This document shows positions 25,798 to 37,182 of a stretch of DNA of 64,000 nt, piece after piece (the stretch's first letter is position 1; each line of letters opens with the position of its first letter). The notes beneath the pieces were generated by a model. It worked only from the letters and a program-made list of their open reading frames with translations, was not told the DNA's origin and searched no databases. The position numbers were made by a program, and so were the translations under genes. The stretch is taken from assembly GCA_947630135.1 (NCBI GenBank), contig CANRGH010000010.1, positions 1 to 64,000 of the forward strand. Direction: 5' to 3'. The stretch is from an uncultured Monoglobus sp. (lineage in GTDB: Bacteria; Bacillota; Clostridia; Monoglobales; Monoglobaceae).

Positions 25798-27820
25798 GGT
25801 CACGAAAACCGCTATGCACTATGGCGAGGCCTTGTTTGACATCTGCCCCTATCTTGACAAGAGCGACTTCGCGCCGCTTGAGTCAAAGGAGCTCAGAGAG
25901 GCGCTCAGAAATCCCGCTGTCAGCAAGGCGCATAAGGACGCGGTGATAGACCAGCTTTTTAAAAACGGGTTTGAGAATATAATCCGCGAGATCTGCGAGC
26001 ACGACGATATGGACGTGTTCGACTCGCTTGAGGAGGCTTATTCGGCTGTCCGCAACCGCCGCAACTCGGTGGTCGAGGGAACGCTTGAATACGCCGATCC
26101 GCTGTCGGAGCGCGACATTGAGGAAACAAAGCGGACGCTGCTCCGCAAATACAAGGCGAAAAGCGTCAAGCTCAATCTTGTGGAGAACAAGAGCCTGCTC
26201 AAGGGCTACCGCCTGACGGTAAACGGCAAGGTTTTTGACAACAGCGCGCTGAACGCTCTTGAAAAGATGCGCCAGAAGCTCAAGCGCAGCGAGGCCAAAA
26301 GCCCCGATGTGGTGTCGGTCCTCAGAAAAGAGATAAACGATTTTGACGCCGAAATGGCGGTTGAGGACGTGGGAACGATCTCGTCGATGGGCGACGGCAT
26401 TGTTATCGTTTACGGGCTCAGCAATGCTATGTACGGCGAAATGGTGATATTTGAAACGGGAGTCAAGGGTATGGTCCAGGGTCTTGAGGAGTTCACGGTG
26501 AGCTGTGTGCTGCTCGGCAGCGACCACGGCCTGCACGAGGGCTCAAAGGTCAAGAGGTCGGGCCGCCCCGCCGGTGTGCCCGTGGGTAACGGACTGATTG
26601 GCCGCGTGGTTAACGCGATAGGCGAGCCGATCGACGGCGGAGGCGAGATAGTGAGGGATGATTTCTATCCGATCGAAAGCCCCGCGCCGAGAGTTATCGA
26701 CAGACAGCCGGTAACGGTGCCTATGGAGACAGGAATACTCACGATCGACAGCATGTTCCCGATAGGCCGCGGCCAGAGGGAGCTTATAATAGGCGACAGA
26801 CAGACCGGAAAGACCGCAATTGCCGTTGACACGATAGTCAACCAGAAGGGCAAGAACGTAATCTGCGTCTATGTCGCGATCGGACAGAAGGCTTCGACCG
26901 TGGCCAAGCTCGTTAACGACTTTGAAAAAACCGGAGCTATGGACTACACGATCGTCGTGTCGGCCTCGGCCAGCGATCCGGCGTCTCTGCAATACATCGC
27001 GCCCTACGCGGGCACCGCAATGGCGGAATATTTTATGCGCCGCGGCAGAGACGTGCTTATCGTCTATGACGATCTGTCAAAGCATGCCGTGGCGTACCGC
27101 GCTATGTCGCTGCTGCTCGAGAGGCCGCCCGGACGTGAGGCCTATCCCGGCGACGTGTTCTATCTGCACTCGAGACTGCTCGAGCGCTCCAGCCGCCTTG
27201 ACGAGGCTCACGGCGGCGGCTCGATCACCGCGCTGCCTATAATCGAGACGCAGGCGGGCGATGTTTCGGCCTATATCCCGACCAATGTTATCTCGATAAC
27301 CGACGGCCAGATATTTCTGGAAAGCTCGCTGTTTTTCGCGGGCATGCGCCCCGCGGTCAACGTGGGCCTGTCTGTGTCCCGCGTGGGCGGCGCCGCGCAG
27401 AGCAAGGCGATGAAAAAGGCGGCGGGCCACCTGCGCATAGATCTTGCGCAGTACCGCGAAATGGAAGTTTTCACGCAGTTCAGCTCTGACCTCGACCCGG
27501 CCACCAAAGAGCTTTTGGCGAACGGCGACCGTATTATGGAGCTTTTAAAGCAGCCGCTTTTAAATCCGCTGTCAATGACCGCGCAGGTTTTGCTGCTGGC
27601 GGCGAGCAAAAAGAGGGTGCTGCTTGACATGCCGGTCGAAAAGATAAGACAGTTCAGAGAGGAGTTCCCCGACTTCGCCGCTCTGCGCGACGCGGGGCTT
27701 GTCGCGTCGATCGAGGAAAGCGGCGAGATCACGGACGAGGCCGAGGACAGGATCGCCGAGCTCGGCAAAATGTTTATAGAGGAAAAATTCGGCGCGCCCG
27801 AGGACGCGGAACAGGAGTAG
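25790..27820 (+). CDS. atpHA: ATP synthase delta-alpha fusion
   Basis: One uninterrupted ORF joins two F1 subunits normally encoded separately. Residues 1 to about 170 are delta (OSCP): an N-terminal helical domain starting [17 protein letters not shown], and the C-terminal part [20 protein letters not shown]. Residues about 171-676 are a full-length alpha: crown region starting [14 protein letters not shown]-loop [21 protein letters not shown], and [10 protein letters not shown]. The ATG at 25790 has AGGTG 6 nt upstream; a GTG at 25781 is possible. No in-frame start with a ribosome site exists at the junction. Summed length (about 170 plus 506) matches two intact subunits. Confidence 0.93.
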   Translation: MIKVTKTAMHYGEALFDICPYLDKSDFAPLESKELREALRNPAVSKAHKDAVIDQLFKNGFENIIREICEHDDMDVFDSLEEAYSAVRNRRNSVVEGTLEYADPLSERDIEETKRTLLRKYKAKSVKLNLVENKSLLKGYRLTVNGKVFDNSALNALEKMRQKLKRSEAKSPDVVSVLRKEINDFDAEMAVEDVGTISSMGDGIVIVYGLSNAMYGEMVIFETGVKGMVQGLEEFTVSCVLLGSDHGLHEGSKVKRSGRPAGVPVGNGLIGRVVNAIGEPIDGGGEIVRDDFYPIESPAPRVIDRQPVTVPMETGILTIDSMFPIGRGQRELIIGDRQTGKTAIAVDTIVNQKGKNVICVYVAIGQKASTVAKLVNDFEKTGAMDYTIVVSASASDPASLQYIAPYAGTAMAEYFMRRGRDVLIVYDDLSKHAVAYRAMSLLLERPPGREAYPGDVFYLHSRLLERSSRLDEAHGGGSITALPIIETQAGDVSAYIPTNVISITDGQIFLESSLFFAGMRPAVNVGLSVSRVGGAAQSKAMKKAAGHLRIDLAQYREMEVFTQFSSDLDPATKELLANGDRIMELLKQPLLNPLSMTAQVLLLAASKKRVLLDMPVEKIRQFREEFPDFAALRDAGLVASIEESGEITDEAEDRIAELGKMFIEEKFGAPEDAEQE

Positions 27821-27824
27821 AAAA

Positions 27825-28709
27825 ATGCCGAATATTCGCGAGATCAAGGAGCGCATGAGGAGCGTTAACGACATTATGAAAATAACGAACGCAATGTTCC
27901 TCATCGCCTCATCGAAAATGAAACAGGCGAAAAAGAAGCTCGACGACACCGAGCCTTATTTCTATACCCTTCAGGACACGATCGCGCATATTTTAAGGCA
28001 CACTCCCCACACAAGCAACCCGTATTTTCACCGCCGCGACGAGATCCCGAACGAAAAACGCAAAAAGGGATTTATAATCATCACGGGCGACAAGGGCATG
28101 GCTGGCGCGTATAACCATAACGTGCTGAAGCTTGCCGAGGAGGAAATGGCCAAGGGCGGCGAAATCAAGCTGTTTATCATAGGGCAGGTGGGAAGGATGT
28201 ATTTCGCCCGCAAAAAAATACCTTACGAGGGATATTTCAGATACACGGCCCAGAACCCGACCATGTACCGCGCCGAGGACATAACGCGGCTTATGCTTGA
28301 CAAATTCATCAAGGAGGAGCTTGACGATGTGTACGTTGTGTACACAGTCGAAATGGGCGGCGTAAAGGAAGAGGCGAAGGTGCTGCAGCTTTTGCCGTTC
28401 CGCAGGACCAAGTTCAGCGATCTTAAAAAAATGGGCGTGCATGAGATACATGCGGACGCGACGTTTGACCCGTCGCCCGAGGAGGTTATGATGAACCTCG
28501 TTCCGAGATACGCGAAAGGCATACTGTACGGAGCGATGGTGGAATCCTTCGCGGCGGAGCAGGCGGCGAGGATGAGGGCTATGGACTCGGCCACCAAGAG
28601 CGCCAATGACATGATCAAGGACCTTAACCTCTCGTTCAACCGTGCGCGTCAGGCGGCGATAACCCAGGAGATAACCGAGGTAGTGAGCGGAGCAAAGCAC
28701 AGGAAATAG
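27825..28709 (+). CDS. atpG: ATP synthase F1 subunit gamma
   Basis: Gamma is the central shaft that turns inside alpha-beta. The 294-residue protein has the N-terminal helix (IREIKERMRSVNDIMKITNA) and the C-terminal helix with FNRARQAAITQEITEVVSGA, both diagnostic. The ribosome site AGGAG and only 4 nt separate it from atpHA. A GC-rich hairpin follows before atpD. Confidence 0.95.
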   Translation: MPNIREIKERMRSVNDIMKITNAMFLIASSKMKQAKKKLDDTEPYFYTLQDTIAHILRHTPHTSNPYFHRRDEIPNEKRKKGFIIITGDKGMAGAYNHNVLKLAEEEMAKGGEIKLFIIGQVGRMYFARKKIPYEGYFRYTAQNPTMYRAEDITRLMLDKFIKEELDDVYVVYTVEMGGVKEEAKVLQLLPFRRTKFSDLKKMGVHEIHADATFDPSPEEVMMNLVPRYAKGILYGAMVESFAAEQAARMRAMDSATKSANDMIKDLNLSFNRARQAAITQEITEVVSGAKHRK

Positions 28710-30206
<1,497 letters not shown>

Positions 30207-30220
30207 CGCCGGAGGCGGAT

Positions 30221-30646
30221 ATGAGCGAAAACAAGACCTTTAAACTGAATATACTCGCCAGCGATCGTCCGTTTTATAACGGGCCGTGCGAGATGCTGGT
30301 GTTCCCCGGTCTTGACGGCGAGATGGGCGTGCTGCCCCGCCATGAGACAATGGTGACATGCACCAACGAGGGCGAGCTGCGCTATAAGATCGACGGCGAG
30401 TGGAACTACGCGGCGGTCAGCACGGGCATTATTGAGATAATGCCCGACCATGTCACGCTGCTCGCTGACACGGTTGAGCGCCCCGAGGAGATCGACGTTA
30501 AGCGGGCGCAGGCCGCCGAGGATCGGGCCAAGGAAGCGCTCCGCCAGAAGCAGAGCATAAAGGAATACTACCAGACCCAGGCCGCTCTCAACCGCGCCAT
30601 TTCCCGCCTGAAAGTGTCGGGACATAACACACAACGTAGGGACTAG
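30221..30646 (+). CDS. atpC: ATP synthase F1 subunit epsilon
   Basis: Epsilon connects gamma to the c-ring and can inhibit hydrolysis. The 141-residue protein has the N-terminal beta-sandwich (PCEMLVFPGLDGEMGVLPRHE) and a C-terminal pair of helices rich in Ala, Lys and Arg. Its last residues (HNTQRRD) and its stop codon are encoded by the first heptamer of an intergenic repeat array, so the native C-terminus seems to have been replaced. Confidence 0.93.
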   Translation: MSENKTFKLNILASDRPFYNGPCEMLVFPGLDGEMGVLPRHETMVTCTNEGELRYKIDGEWNYAAVSTGIIEIMPDHVTLLADTVERPEEIDVKRAQAAEDRAKEALRQKQSIKEYYQTQAALNRAISRLKVSGHNTQRRD

Positions 30647-30670
30647 GGAATAGGAACTAGGAACTAGGAG
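30638..30670 (+). repeat. heptanucleotide array 2 at the atpC stop
   Basis: AACGT is followed by AGGGACT, AGGGAAT, AGGAACT, AGGAACT and AGGAG. The atpC TAG stop (30644-30646) spans the first two heptamers. The array runs directly into palindrome D. Confidence 0.88.
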
Positions 30671-30687
30671 CGGATATTATCCGCCCG
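30666..30687 (+). repeat. palindromic module D, copy after atpC
   Basis: The core GCGGATATTATCCGC is a perfect palindrome and shares its right side (CCGCCCG) with the copies at 17778 and 37303. It differs by GGAG in place of GGGG at the left. Confidence 0.85.
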
Positions 30688-30711
30688 CTTATGTGAAAAT
30701 GAATAATAACG

Positions 30712-30745
30712 CAAAAACCCGTCTTTTTGAAAAGGCGGGTTTTTG
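30712..30745. terminator. bidirectional terminator between atpC and mscL
   Basis: Arms at 30712-30727 and 30730-30745 pair over up to 16 bp with one G-U pair. A-rich and T-rich ends on both sides let it serve the two convergent genes. Confidence 0.88.
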
Positions 30746-30756
30746 TTAAGCTGTAA

Positions 30757-31164
30757 TTATTTAACTTCGGATGTACAGTGAGGACATTTTGTGGCGTCCT
30801 TGTCGATCTCGCTCTTACAGTAAGGACATACCTTTGTTGTAACTTCCTCAACGACTTCTTCCTTCTTCTTGCCGAGGCTCATGACCTTGTTTACGGCCTT
30901 GACCATTAAGAAGATAATAACGGCCATAATAAGGAAGTTGATCACCGCGGTTATGAACGAGCCGTATTTAAGCTCAACGCCCGCGATCGTCACTGACAGA
31001 TCCGAGAAGTCAACGCCGCCGACAAATCCGAGGATAGGTGAGATGATGTCATTGGTCAGCGAGTCAACAATTGTCTTGAAGGCTCCGCCGATTATAACGC
31101 CGACTGCCAGGTCCATAACGTTGCCCTGAGCGATAAACTCCTTAAATTCCTTAATGATACCCAT
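30757..31164 (-). CDS. mscL: large-conductance mechanosensitive channel with C-terminal zinc ribbon
   Basis: MscL opens under membrane tension to release solutes during osmotic downshock. The 135-residue protein starts [20 protein letters not shown], has two transmembrane helices (about 15-40 and 65-90), and ends in a CxxC...CxxC zinc-ribbon-like tail ([16 protein letters not shown]) that many clostridial MscL proteins share. The ATG at 31162-31164 follows AAAGGAGGG by about 8 nt. The frame is open 22 codons further up without a ribosome site. Confidence 0.95.
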   Translation of the reverse strand: MGIIKEFKEFIAQGNVMDLAVGVIIGGAFKTIVDSLTNDIISPILGFVGGVDFSDLSVTIAGVELKYGSFITAVINFLIMAVIIFLMVKAVNKVMSLGKKKEEVVEEVTTKVCPYCKSEIDKDATKCPHCTSEVK

Positions 31165-31215
31165 GAATTTCCCTCCTTTTTTGCGAATTTTGTAATATTT
31201 TGTTTCTAATTTCAT

Positions 31216-31244
31216 ATTATAGCATATCAACTTTCATATTACAA
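31216..31244 (-). promoter_or_regulatory. sigma-A promoter of mscL
   Basis: On the minus strand, TTGTAA (31239-31244), a 17-bp spacer and TATAAT (31216-31221). Confidence 0.75.
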
Positions 31245-31252
31245 GCTTTTTC

Positions 31253-31281
31253 TTGATAAACTTTGTATTTTGTGATAAAAT
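31253..31281 (+). promoter_or_regulatory. sigma-A promoter of the DUF445 gene
   Basis: TTGATA (31253-31258) and TAAAAT (31276-31281) have a 17-bp spacer, placed back to back with the mscL promoter. Confidence 0.65.
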
Positions 31282-31312
31282 TGTAAAAAACCGCAAAATG
31301 TGAGGTATCGCT

Positions 31313-32233
31313 ATGAATATTCAGCTTATCGCGGGCCCGATCATGGGCCTGATAATCGGTTATATTACAAACAGCATCGCGATTAAAATGCTGCTCCGTC
31401 CCTATGAGGCGAAATACATAGGCCGCTTCAAAATACCGTTCACGCCCGGCCTTATTCCCAAGGAGAAGGGCAGAATAGCGGGCACGATCGGCAAGGTCAT
31501 CAGCGGCGAGCTTTTAAGCGGCGCGACCCTGCGCGAGACTCTGCTCTCGGACAAGCTTATCGGCGGGATCAAAAACATGGTCGGCGGAGCGGTCGATCGG
31601 TTGAAAAACAGCAAAAACACGCTTCGTGAGTCGCTTTACGAAAAGACCGACAAGGAGCTCGTGGACAGCATGGCCGAGCGCATGACCGCCGACATCACGG
31701 GCCTTATTCACGACCGCTTATCAAAATTCAATTTCGGGGCGCAGATCGCAAAAAAGGTCATAACCTCGACCCGCGACAAGTACGTCGAGTCGGGCAGCCT
31801 GAAGGCGGTTTTCGCGAAGATGATCGACGACAGCATGAACGAAAGCATGGCCGAGCCGCTGGGTAAAACGATTGACAGACTGGTTTCCGAAAACTCCGAG
31901 GAGATCGTCGGCGGGGCGCTGGGCGGCGAGGTTGACCGCATCATGGACACCAAGCTTTCGGTCATCGGCGAAAGGCTGGACAGCGAAAAGCCGCGTCTTG
32001 AGCGGGCCGCCGTCGATATTTACAGACGGACAATCGAGAACGATCTGCCGAAAATCCTGGCGGCTGTTGACATAGCCAAAATAGTCGAGGACAAGATAAA
32101 CGGCTATGACGCGCGCAAGCTCGAGGAACTCGTGTTCTCGGTCATGAAAAAGGAGCTCAGCGCGATCGTGTGGCTGGGCGCCCTGCTGGGCTTTTTGATG
32201 GGATTTGTCAATGTGATGATCAGTTTTTTATAG
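31313..32233 (+). CDS. DUF445 family membrane protein
   Basis: This 306-residue protein has a hydrophobic hairpin at the N-terminus (IAGPIMGLIIGYITNSIAIKML) and another at the C-terminus (LGALLGFLMGFVNVMISF). Between them lies a long, charged, mostly helical domain. PFTPGLIPKEKGRIA is the conserved family motif. DUF445 proteins have no established biochemical function. It stands alone, with its own promoter and a 167-nt gap before the macroglobulin gene. Confidence 0.8.
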   Translation: MNIQLIAGPIMGLIIGYITNSIAIKMLLRPYEAKYIGRFKIPFTPGLIPKEKGRIAGTIGKVISGELLSGATLRETLLSDKLIGGIKNMVGGAVDRLKNSKNTLRESLYEKTDKELVDSMAERMTADITGLIHDRLSKFNFGAQIAKKVITSTRDKYVESGSLKAVFAKMIDDSMNESMAEPLGKTIDRLVSENSEEIVGGALGGEVDRIMDTKLSVIGERLDSEKPRLERAAVDIYRRTIENDLPKILAAVDIAKIVEDKINGYDARKLEELVFSVMKKELSAIVWLGALLGFLMGFVNVMISFL

Positions 32234-32330
32234 TCGGAATACGCGGCGCACGTGAAATTTTTTGTGCAGTATATACAAATTTTATAATGGTTTTTTGTGC
32301 AGGAATTTTTATTATTTTTGCAACTTTTTG

Positions 32331-32339
32331 TGGTATAAT
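32331..32339 (+). promoter_or_regulatory. extended -10 promoter of the macroglobulin gene
   Basis: TGGTATAAT is an extended -10 element. No good -35 is seen at the usual distance. The leader to the ATG at 32401 is about 55 nt and ends in AGGAGG. Confidence 0.55.
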
Positions 32340-32400
32340 CAAGTCTAAGATAATAGATGACAATTGTATTTCATTTTAAAACGGATAGGAGGACGATTAT

Positions 32401-35400
32401 ATGAAAAAAATTGTTTCGGTTTTATTGATCGCGGCGCTTATTGCCGCTGTTTTTGTTCCGGTCGGCGCTGTCGAGACGGCGTATCGAGGCGGCATGAGCC
32501 TCACGCCCGTCTCATATGACTCGACCGGAGTTATGCCCGACAGCGCCTATGTACTGACCGGCGCGGGCGCGGAGCCGTTGATCATGATTAACGACACGAT
32601 AACAACGACGGTCACGCCGAACGAAGACGGCTCTTTTTTGGTGACGCCCGACGCGCCTCTGACCTACAACAAGCTTTACACCTTCAGGCTTGAGGGCGAG
32701 GAGCCCGCGGTATGGACGTTCCAGACCGCCGAGAAATTCCGCGTTGAGAGCACTCTGCCCGGCGGCATGGCGGACGGCGTTCCGGTCAACACCGGAATTG
32801 AGATCGCGTTTTCGCACGATGATTTTGATTTAGAGCAGGTAAAAAACGGATTTGAAATAAAACCGAATGTTGCGGGAAATTGGGAGAAGCACGACAAAAC
32901 CGCCGTGTTTGTGCCGGACGTGCCGCTTGAGCGCGCCGCCGAGTACAGCGTTAAGCTTTCAAAGGACATCGCCCGCCAAAGCGGCGAGACTTTGGGAGAA
33001 TCCTGCCGCTTCACGTTCACCACCGAGGGAGAAGAGGAAGAAAAGAACAGCGGCGTATATCTTTCGGCCTATTCAAATTATGTTGAAGCTCCCACCGATA
33101 CCGCGCCGGTGCTGGCGGTTTACGCTCACCGCGAGGACGGAAAGGATATTGATATCGCGGTGAAGGTTTACGCTGTCTCCGCCGAAGACGCGGAGGCGCA
33201 TTTCGCCGAGGATATTAACATGACGCAGCTTTCGGAAAGGCGCGGAGCCGAGCTTATGAGCTTTTCGCAAAAGGCCGATAACGGGGAAAAGCGTTACGGC
33301 GCGACTTACATAAATCTGCCGCGCGCCCTTGAGAACGGATTTTATCTTGCCGAGCTCAGCGCGGAGGACAAAACCGAGCGCGTGCTGATACAGTCGACCG
33401 ACATCGGCGCGTATATTACAAAAGATAATGACGGGTACCTTATCTGGACGAACAATGTGAGCAGCGGCGGGCCCTGCGCGGGCGCTCGCTTCAGCTCTGA
33501 CGGTTTGGGCGAGGCGGTTTCCGACGCCTCGGGCCTCGCTTGGCTTGCCGCCGCGGACTCCGAGGATGAGGAAGTTCGGCTGATCAAAGCGGAGGCGGAC
33601 GGAGAGAGCGCCGTTTTCAGAGTTTATAATTATGATTTTTATAACAGAGAAAACAAATATTTTTCGGCTCTGGAGTTTGACCGTGACCTTTATATGCCCG
33701 ACGACACATTGTATTTCTGGGGCGCGGTCAAGGCGATCGCGGGAGAGGAGCCGAAAAGTGTTATCGCCGAGGTTTACAACAACAGTTATTATTCGGGCGG
33801 CAACACGCCTCTTGTCACGGTCAGCGCGGACTGCGAGGACGGCGTGTTCAGCGGCAGCCTGCCGCTGCCGGACTTAAACAGCGGCGGTTACGTTTTGCAG
33901 ATCAAAAACGGAGAGGATGTTATACGCTCTAAATACTTTAACGTTGACCAATACCAAAAGCCCGATTACACGCTTGAGCTGACGGCTGACAAAAAGGCGA
34001 TTTTTATCGGCGACAGCATAAATTACAGCGTCAAGACACTGTTCTTTGACGGCACCGCCGTGCCCGCCCTTGATGTGAAATTCAAGACCGAAAACGCTTT
34101 TTTCGCAGACGAAAGCGAAACGCTTGTCACCGACGCGCTCGGCGAGGCGTCGATCGGCGTGACTCCGACTCTCACGAAGGACAATAAGGCGGGTTATCAC
34201 AAAGCAAGCTATCGAGCGTCGGCCTATGCGAAAAGGCCCGAGCTAGGCGATATTTCCGACTCGGCTGTGACCGAGATCCTGCTTAATGACATCGGGATCG
34301 GCGTGAAGAGCGAGTTCAAGGACGGAACAAGCGTGATAAGCCTGCACTCCGATCTGCTCACGGTTGACAAGGTAAACGGCGGAGAGGGCGAGCGGATAAC
34401 CGGCGATGATTATATTTCGGGCCCCGACGCGGGCCGCGCGATCCGCTGCGAACTGAAATATAATTATTATGAGGAGCGTCAGACCGGGACCGGATATGAC
34501 TATATAAACAAAAAATCTTATCCGATTTATGAGTATGACGAAAAGACGGTCACGGCAGCGAGCTTTGACCTGACCACCGACAGCGAGGGAAACGCGGAGT
34601 ATTCGTTTAAACCCGACAGAAACGAGGGAAAGGGCGGGTATTACACTCTTGACATAAGCTGCGCCGACAATCGCGGCGGAACGTATGTTGACAACGACAA
34701 CTACATAAGGACGACCGAGCACCGCTTCAGCCCGTATTCATACGGTTATCGCCCCGACGGATATGACATAAGCTGCGACAAGGAGAGCTACGACATCGGC
34801 GAGAGCGTGAACGTCAGCGTGACAAAGGGCGGCGAGTCTGCGCCCGACGGCAGATTCCTGTTCTTGAAGGACTGCAGCGGCATAAAGGACGCGGCCGTGA
34901 CGACAAGCGGCAATTACGGCACGGTGTTTGACGGTCTGCCCGAGATATATATTTACTGCGTGATTTTTGATCCCGAAAGCGGATACACGAATATAGGCTT
35001 CGCGGAGGCGGAGTATGACACCGAAAAAAGCCGCATGAGCTTTGAAATATCCACAGATAAAGAGGAGTATGCCCCAGGTGAGAGCTGCGGGATCACGGTC
35101 AAGGTCTTCGGGCCCGACGGAACGCCCGCCGTGGCGAACGTTAATATCAGCGTTGTTGACGAGGCGCTGTTTGAGCTTTCGGACTATGTTCCGAACACGC
35201 TCGAGCAGCTTTATGGAAAGTTTTATTCAACGCTGAGCGAGGTCTACGTCTCGCACCAAATGCTCAAATACGAGTCGCCCATGGCGGCGGAGGCAACGTT
35301 CGCCACGGGCGGAGGAGGCTCAAACGACTCGGCGTCGAGCCGTGACGCGGCGCGCGTCCGCTCGGATTTTAAAGATACCGCGTCGTTTATAAGCCTTAAG

Positions 35401-37182
35401 ACCGACGAGAGCGGGACCGCCTCGGCGTCGTTCACACTGCCCGATAACATAACGTCGTGGCGCGCTACGGTGTCGGCTGTGACGGACGATATGGCGGCGG
35501 GCAACGACTCGCGCGCGATAAAGGTGACGATGCCCGCGTTTATCAGCTACACGATGAGCAAAACCTACATGGCTGGCGACTCTCCCATGATCGGCGTCAG
35601 CCTGTACGGCAGCGCGCTCGGCGGTGACGAGGATGTAGTGTTCACGGCCTATGACGGCGTTCAATATTCGACGGCCCAAGGCAAACCGTTTGAGCGCGTG
35701 TATATTCCGCTGAGCATGGACGGGACTTTGGGCCAGCGCGCGCTGATAATCTCAGCCGAGGTAAACGGCGCGGCCGTCGACAGTGTTCAGACCGCGTTTG
35801 AGGTGGTTGACACCTATAACATGACCGAGCAGGCGATTGAATACTCGTCACCATACGAGCCGATCATACCTCAATCCGACAGAAGCGTCAAAGTCATTTT
35901 CTCGGACGAGAGCCGCGCCTCGCTGCTGAACGATATTTATTATATGCGCTACCTTTGCGGCGACAGACTTGATCAGCGGGTTTCTATGACCAAGGCGCTT
36001 GAGCTGCTTAACAAATATTACGAGTACGAGTGCGAGATCCCCGATACCGACTGGAGCGCTTATCAGAGCGAGGACGGCGGGATCAAGCTGCTGCCCTACG
36101 GCGAAAGCGAGCCCGAGCTTACCGCGATGCTGACGCCGTATATTGAGGAGCATATTGACCGCGACAGGCTCTGCGAATATCTGGGCTCGATCGAGGGAAA
36201 CGCGAAGGTCCTGTATTCGCGCGCTGTCCTGCGCGAGCCGGTGCTTGACGAGATCGAGGCGATGTCCGCGGCTGACAACCTGAGCGCCGTTGAGTATTTG
36301 TATCTGGCGCTCGCGTACTGCGAGCTCGGCGAGCTTGACAAGGCCGCCGAGATATTTGAAAGCCGTGTTGAGGCCGCGGGCCTTATCGAGGACTACGGCA
36401 CAATGATGAGGATAAGGGGTGGCGAAACAGCGGATGAGATTTTGGAGAGCACTGCGGTTGGCGCGCTTGTCGCCCTGCGTCTGGGAATAGACGGCGCCGC
36501 GAAGCTCTACGGCTATACCGCCGCGAACTCGACCGACGATATATTGATCAACATTGAGCGCCTCGCGTATATCGCGGCGGCGGTCGAGACTCTGCCCGCC
36601 GAGAGCGGAAGCGTTTCGTATCAGCTTTACGGCCAGACCTTTGAAACCGAGCTTAGTGGTGGAGGCTGCCACACGGTCACGGTTCCCGCGGCGTTCCTGC
36701 CGGAGTTCAAAGTGCTCAGCGCCTCGGAGTCGATCAGGATGCTCTCGGTGTCCCGGGTCAAGATGAATATTGACGAGACCTTAAGCCCCGATGTGAGCGT
36801 TGAGAGGGTATATTCAAATTCCGCAAGCGGAGAGATAACCAACGCGTTTAACGAAAACGACATAGTAAAGGTCACGTTTAACGTTGAGTTCAGCGAGGCG
36901 GCTCCCGACGGCGGATATGTTATCACCGATTATCTGCCCTCGGGCCTGACCCCGATCTTAAACGGCAGGCGCGATACGGGCTCATTTATGTTCTTCTATG
37001 GCGGCGGCCAGCAGGTGCGGCTCTACGCCTATCCCGACAAAAACAACAAGGACACCTGCAGCTATTACGCCAGAGTCACAAGCCCCGGCAGCTTCACCGC
37101 CGACAGCGCGGTGATCCAAAACACACATTCAACAAATATAATAGCCGCCACAAGTAAAGACAACATAGTGATTAGTTATTAG
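32401..37182 (+). CDS. exported alpha-2-macroglobulin family protein
   Basis: This 1593-residue protein has a Sec signal peptide (about residues 1-24) without a lipobox. Ig-like MG domains follow, including a bacterial Ig-like domain near residues 115-210, and the A2M core segment DNITSWRATVSAVTDDM (about 1015-1035). An alpha-alpha toroid-like region with TPR-like helices follows (about 1170-1400). The place of the thioester motif CxEQ reads CGDRLDQ (Cys1186, Gln1192). Bacterial homologues trap host proteases, usually paired with a PBP1c; no such partner is here. The last codons and the stop lie in a heptamer array. Confidence 0.82.
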   Translation: MKKIVSVLLIAALIAAVFVPVGAVETAYRGGMSLTPVSYDSTGVMPDSAYVLTGAGAEPLIMINDTITTTVTPNEDGSFLVTPDAPLTYNKLYTFRLEGEEPAVWTFQTAEKFRVESTLPGGMADGVPVNTGIEIAFSHDDFDLEQVKNGFEIKPNVAGNWEKHDKTAVFVPDVPLERAAEYSVKLSKDIARQSGETLGESCRFTFTTEGEEEEKNSGVYLSAYSNYVEAPTDTAPVLAVYAHREDGKDIDIAVKVYAVSAEDAEAHFAEDINMTQLSERRGAELMSFSQKADNGEKRYGATYINLPRALENGFYLAELSAEDKTERVLIQSTDIGAYITKDNDGYLIWTNNVSSGGPCAGARFSSDGLGEAVSDASGLAWLAAADSEDEEVRLIKAEADGESAVFRVYNYDFYNRENKYFSALEFDRDLYMPDDTLYFWGAVKAIAGEEPKSVIAEVYNNSYYSGGNTPLVTVSADCEDGVFSGSLPLPDLNSGGYVLQIKNGEDVIRSKYFNVDQYQKPDYTLELTADKKAIFIGDSINYSVKTLFFDGTAVPALDVKFKTENAFFADESETLVTDALGEASIGVTPTLTKDNKAGYHKASYRASAYAKRPELGDISDSAVTEILLNDIGIGVKSEFKDGTSVISLHSDLLTVDKVNGGEGERITGDDYISGPDAGRAIRCELKYNYYEERQTGTGYDYINKKSYPIYEYDEKTVTAASFDLTTDSEGNAEYSFKPDRNEGKGGYYTLDISCADNRGGTYVDNDNYIRTTEHRFSPYSYGYRPDGYDISCDKESYDIGESVNVSVTKGGESAPDGRFLFLKDCSGIKDAAVTTSGNYGTVFDGLPEIYIYCVIFDPESGYTNIGFAEAEYDTEKSRMSFEISTDKEEYAPGESCGITVKVFGPDGTPAVANVNISVVDEALFELSDYVPNTLEQLYGKFYSTLSEVYVSHQMLKYESPMAAEATFATGGGGSNDSASSRDAARVRSDFKDTASFISLKTDESGTASASFTLPDNITSWRATVSAVTDDMAAGNDSRAIKVTMPAFISYTMSKTYMAGDSPMIGVSLYGSALGGDEDVVFTAYDGVQYSTAQGKPFERVYIPLSMDGTLGQRALIISAEVNGAAVDSVQTAFEVVDTYNMTEQAIEYSSPYEPIIPQSDRSVKVIFSDESRASLLNDIYYMRYLCGDRLDQRVSMTKALELLNKYYEYECEIPDTDWSAYQSEDGGIKLLPYGESEPELTAMLTPYIEEHIDRDRLCEYLGSIEGNAKVLYSRAVLREPVLDEIEAMSAADNLSAVEYLYLALAYCELGELDKAAEIFESRVEAAGLIEDYGTMMRIRGGETADEILESTAVGALVALRLGIDGAAKLYGYTAANSTDDILINIERLAYIAAAVETLPAESGSVSYQLYGQTFETELSGGGCHTVTVPAAFLPEFKVLSASESIRMLSVSRVKMNIDETLSPDVSVERVYSNSASGEITNAFNENDIVKVTFNVEFSEAAPDGGYVITDYLPSGLTPILNGRRDTGSFMFFYGGGQQVRLYAYPDKNNKDTCSYYARVTSPGSFTADSAVIQNTHSTNIIAATSKDNIVISY

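Noticed and set aside
26309-26311. Possible separate start of alpha at a GTG near the delta-alpha junction
   Set aside because: The nearest GAGG is 14 nt upstream, too far, and no in-frame stop separates the two domains. An internal start remains possible but is not supported.
35848-36672. 274-codon ORF antisense to the macroglobulin gene
   Set aside because: Same reason; composition follows the complementary frame of the real gene.
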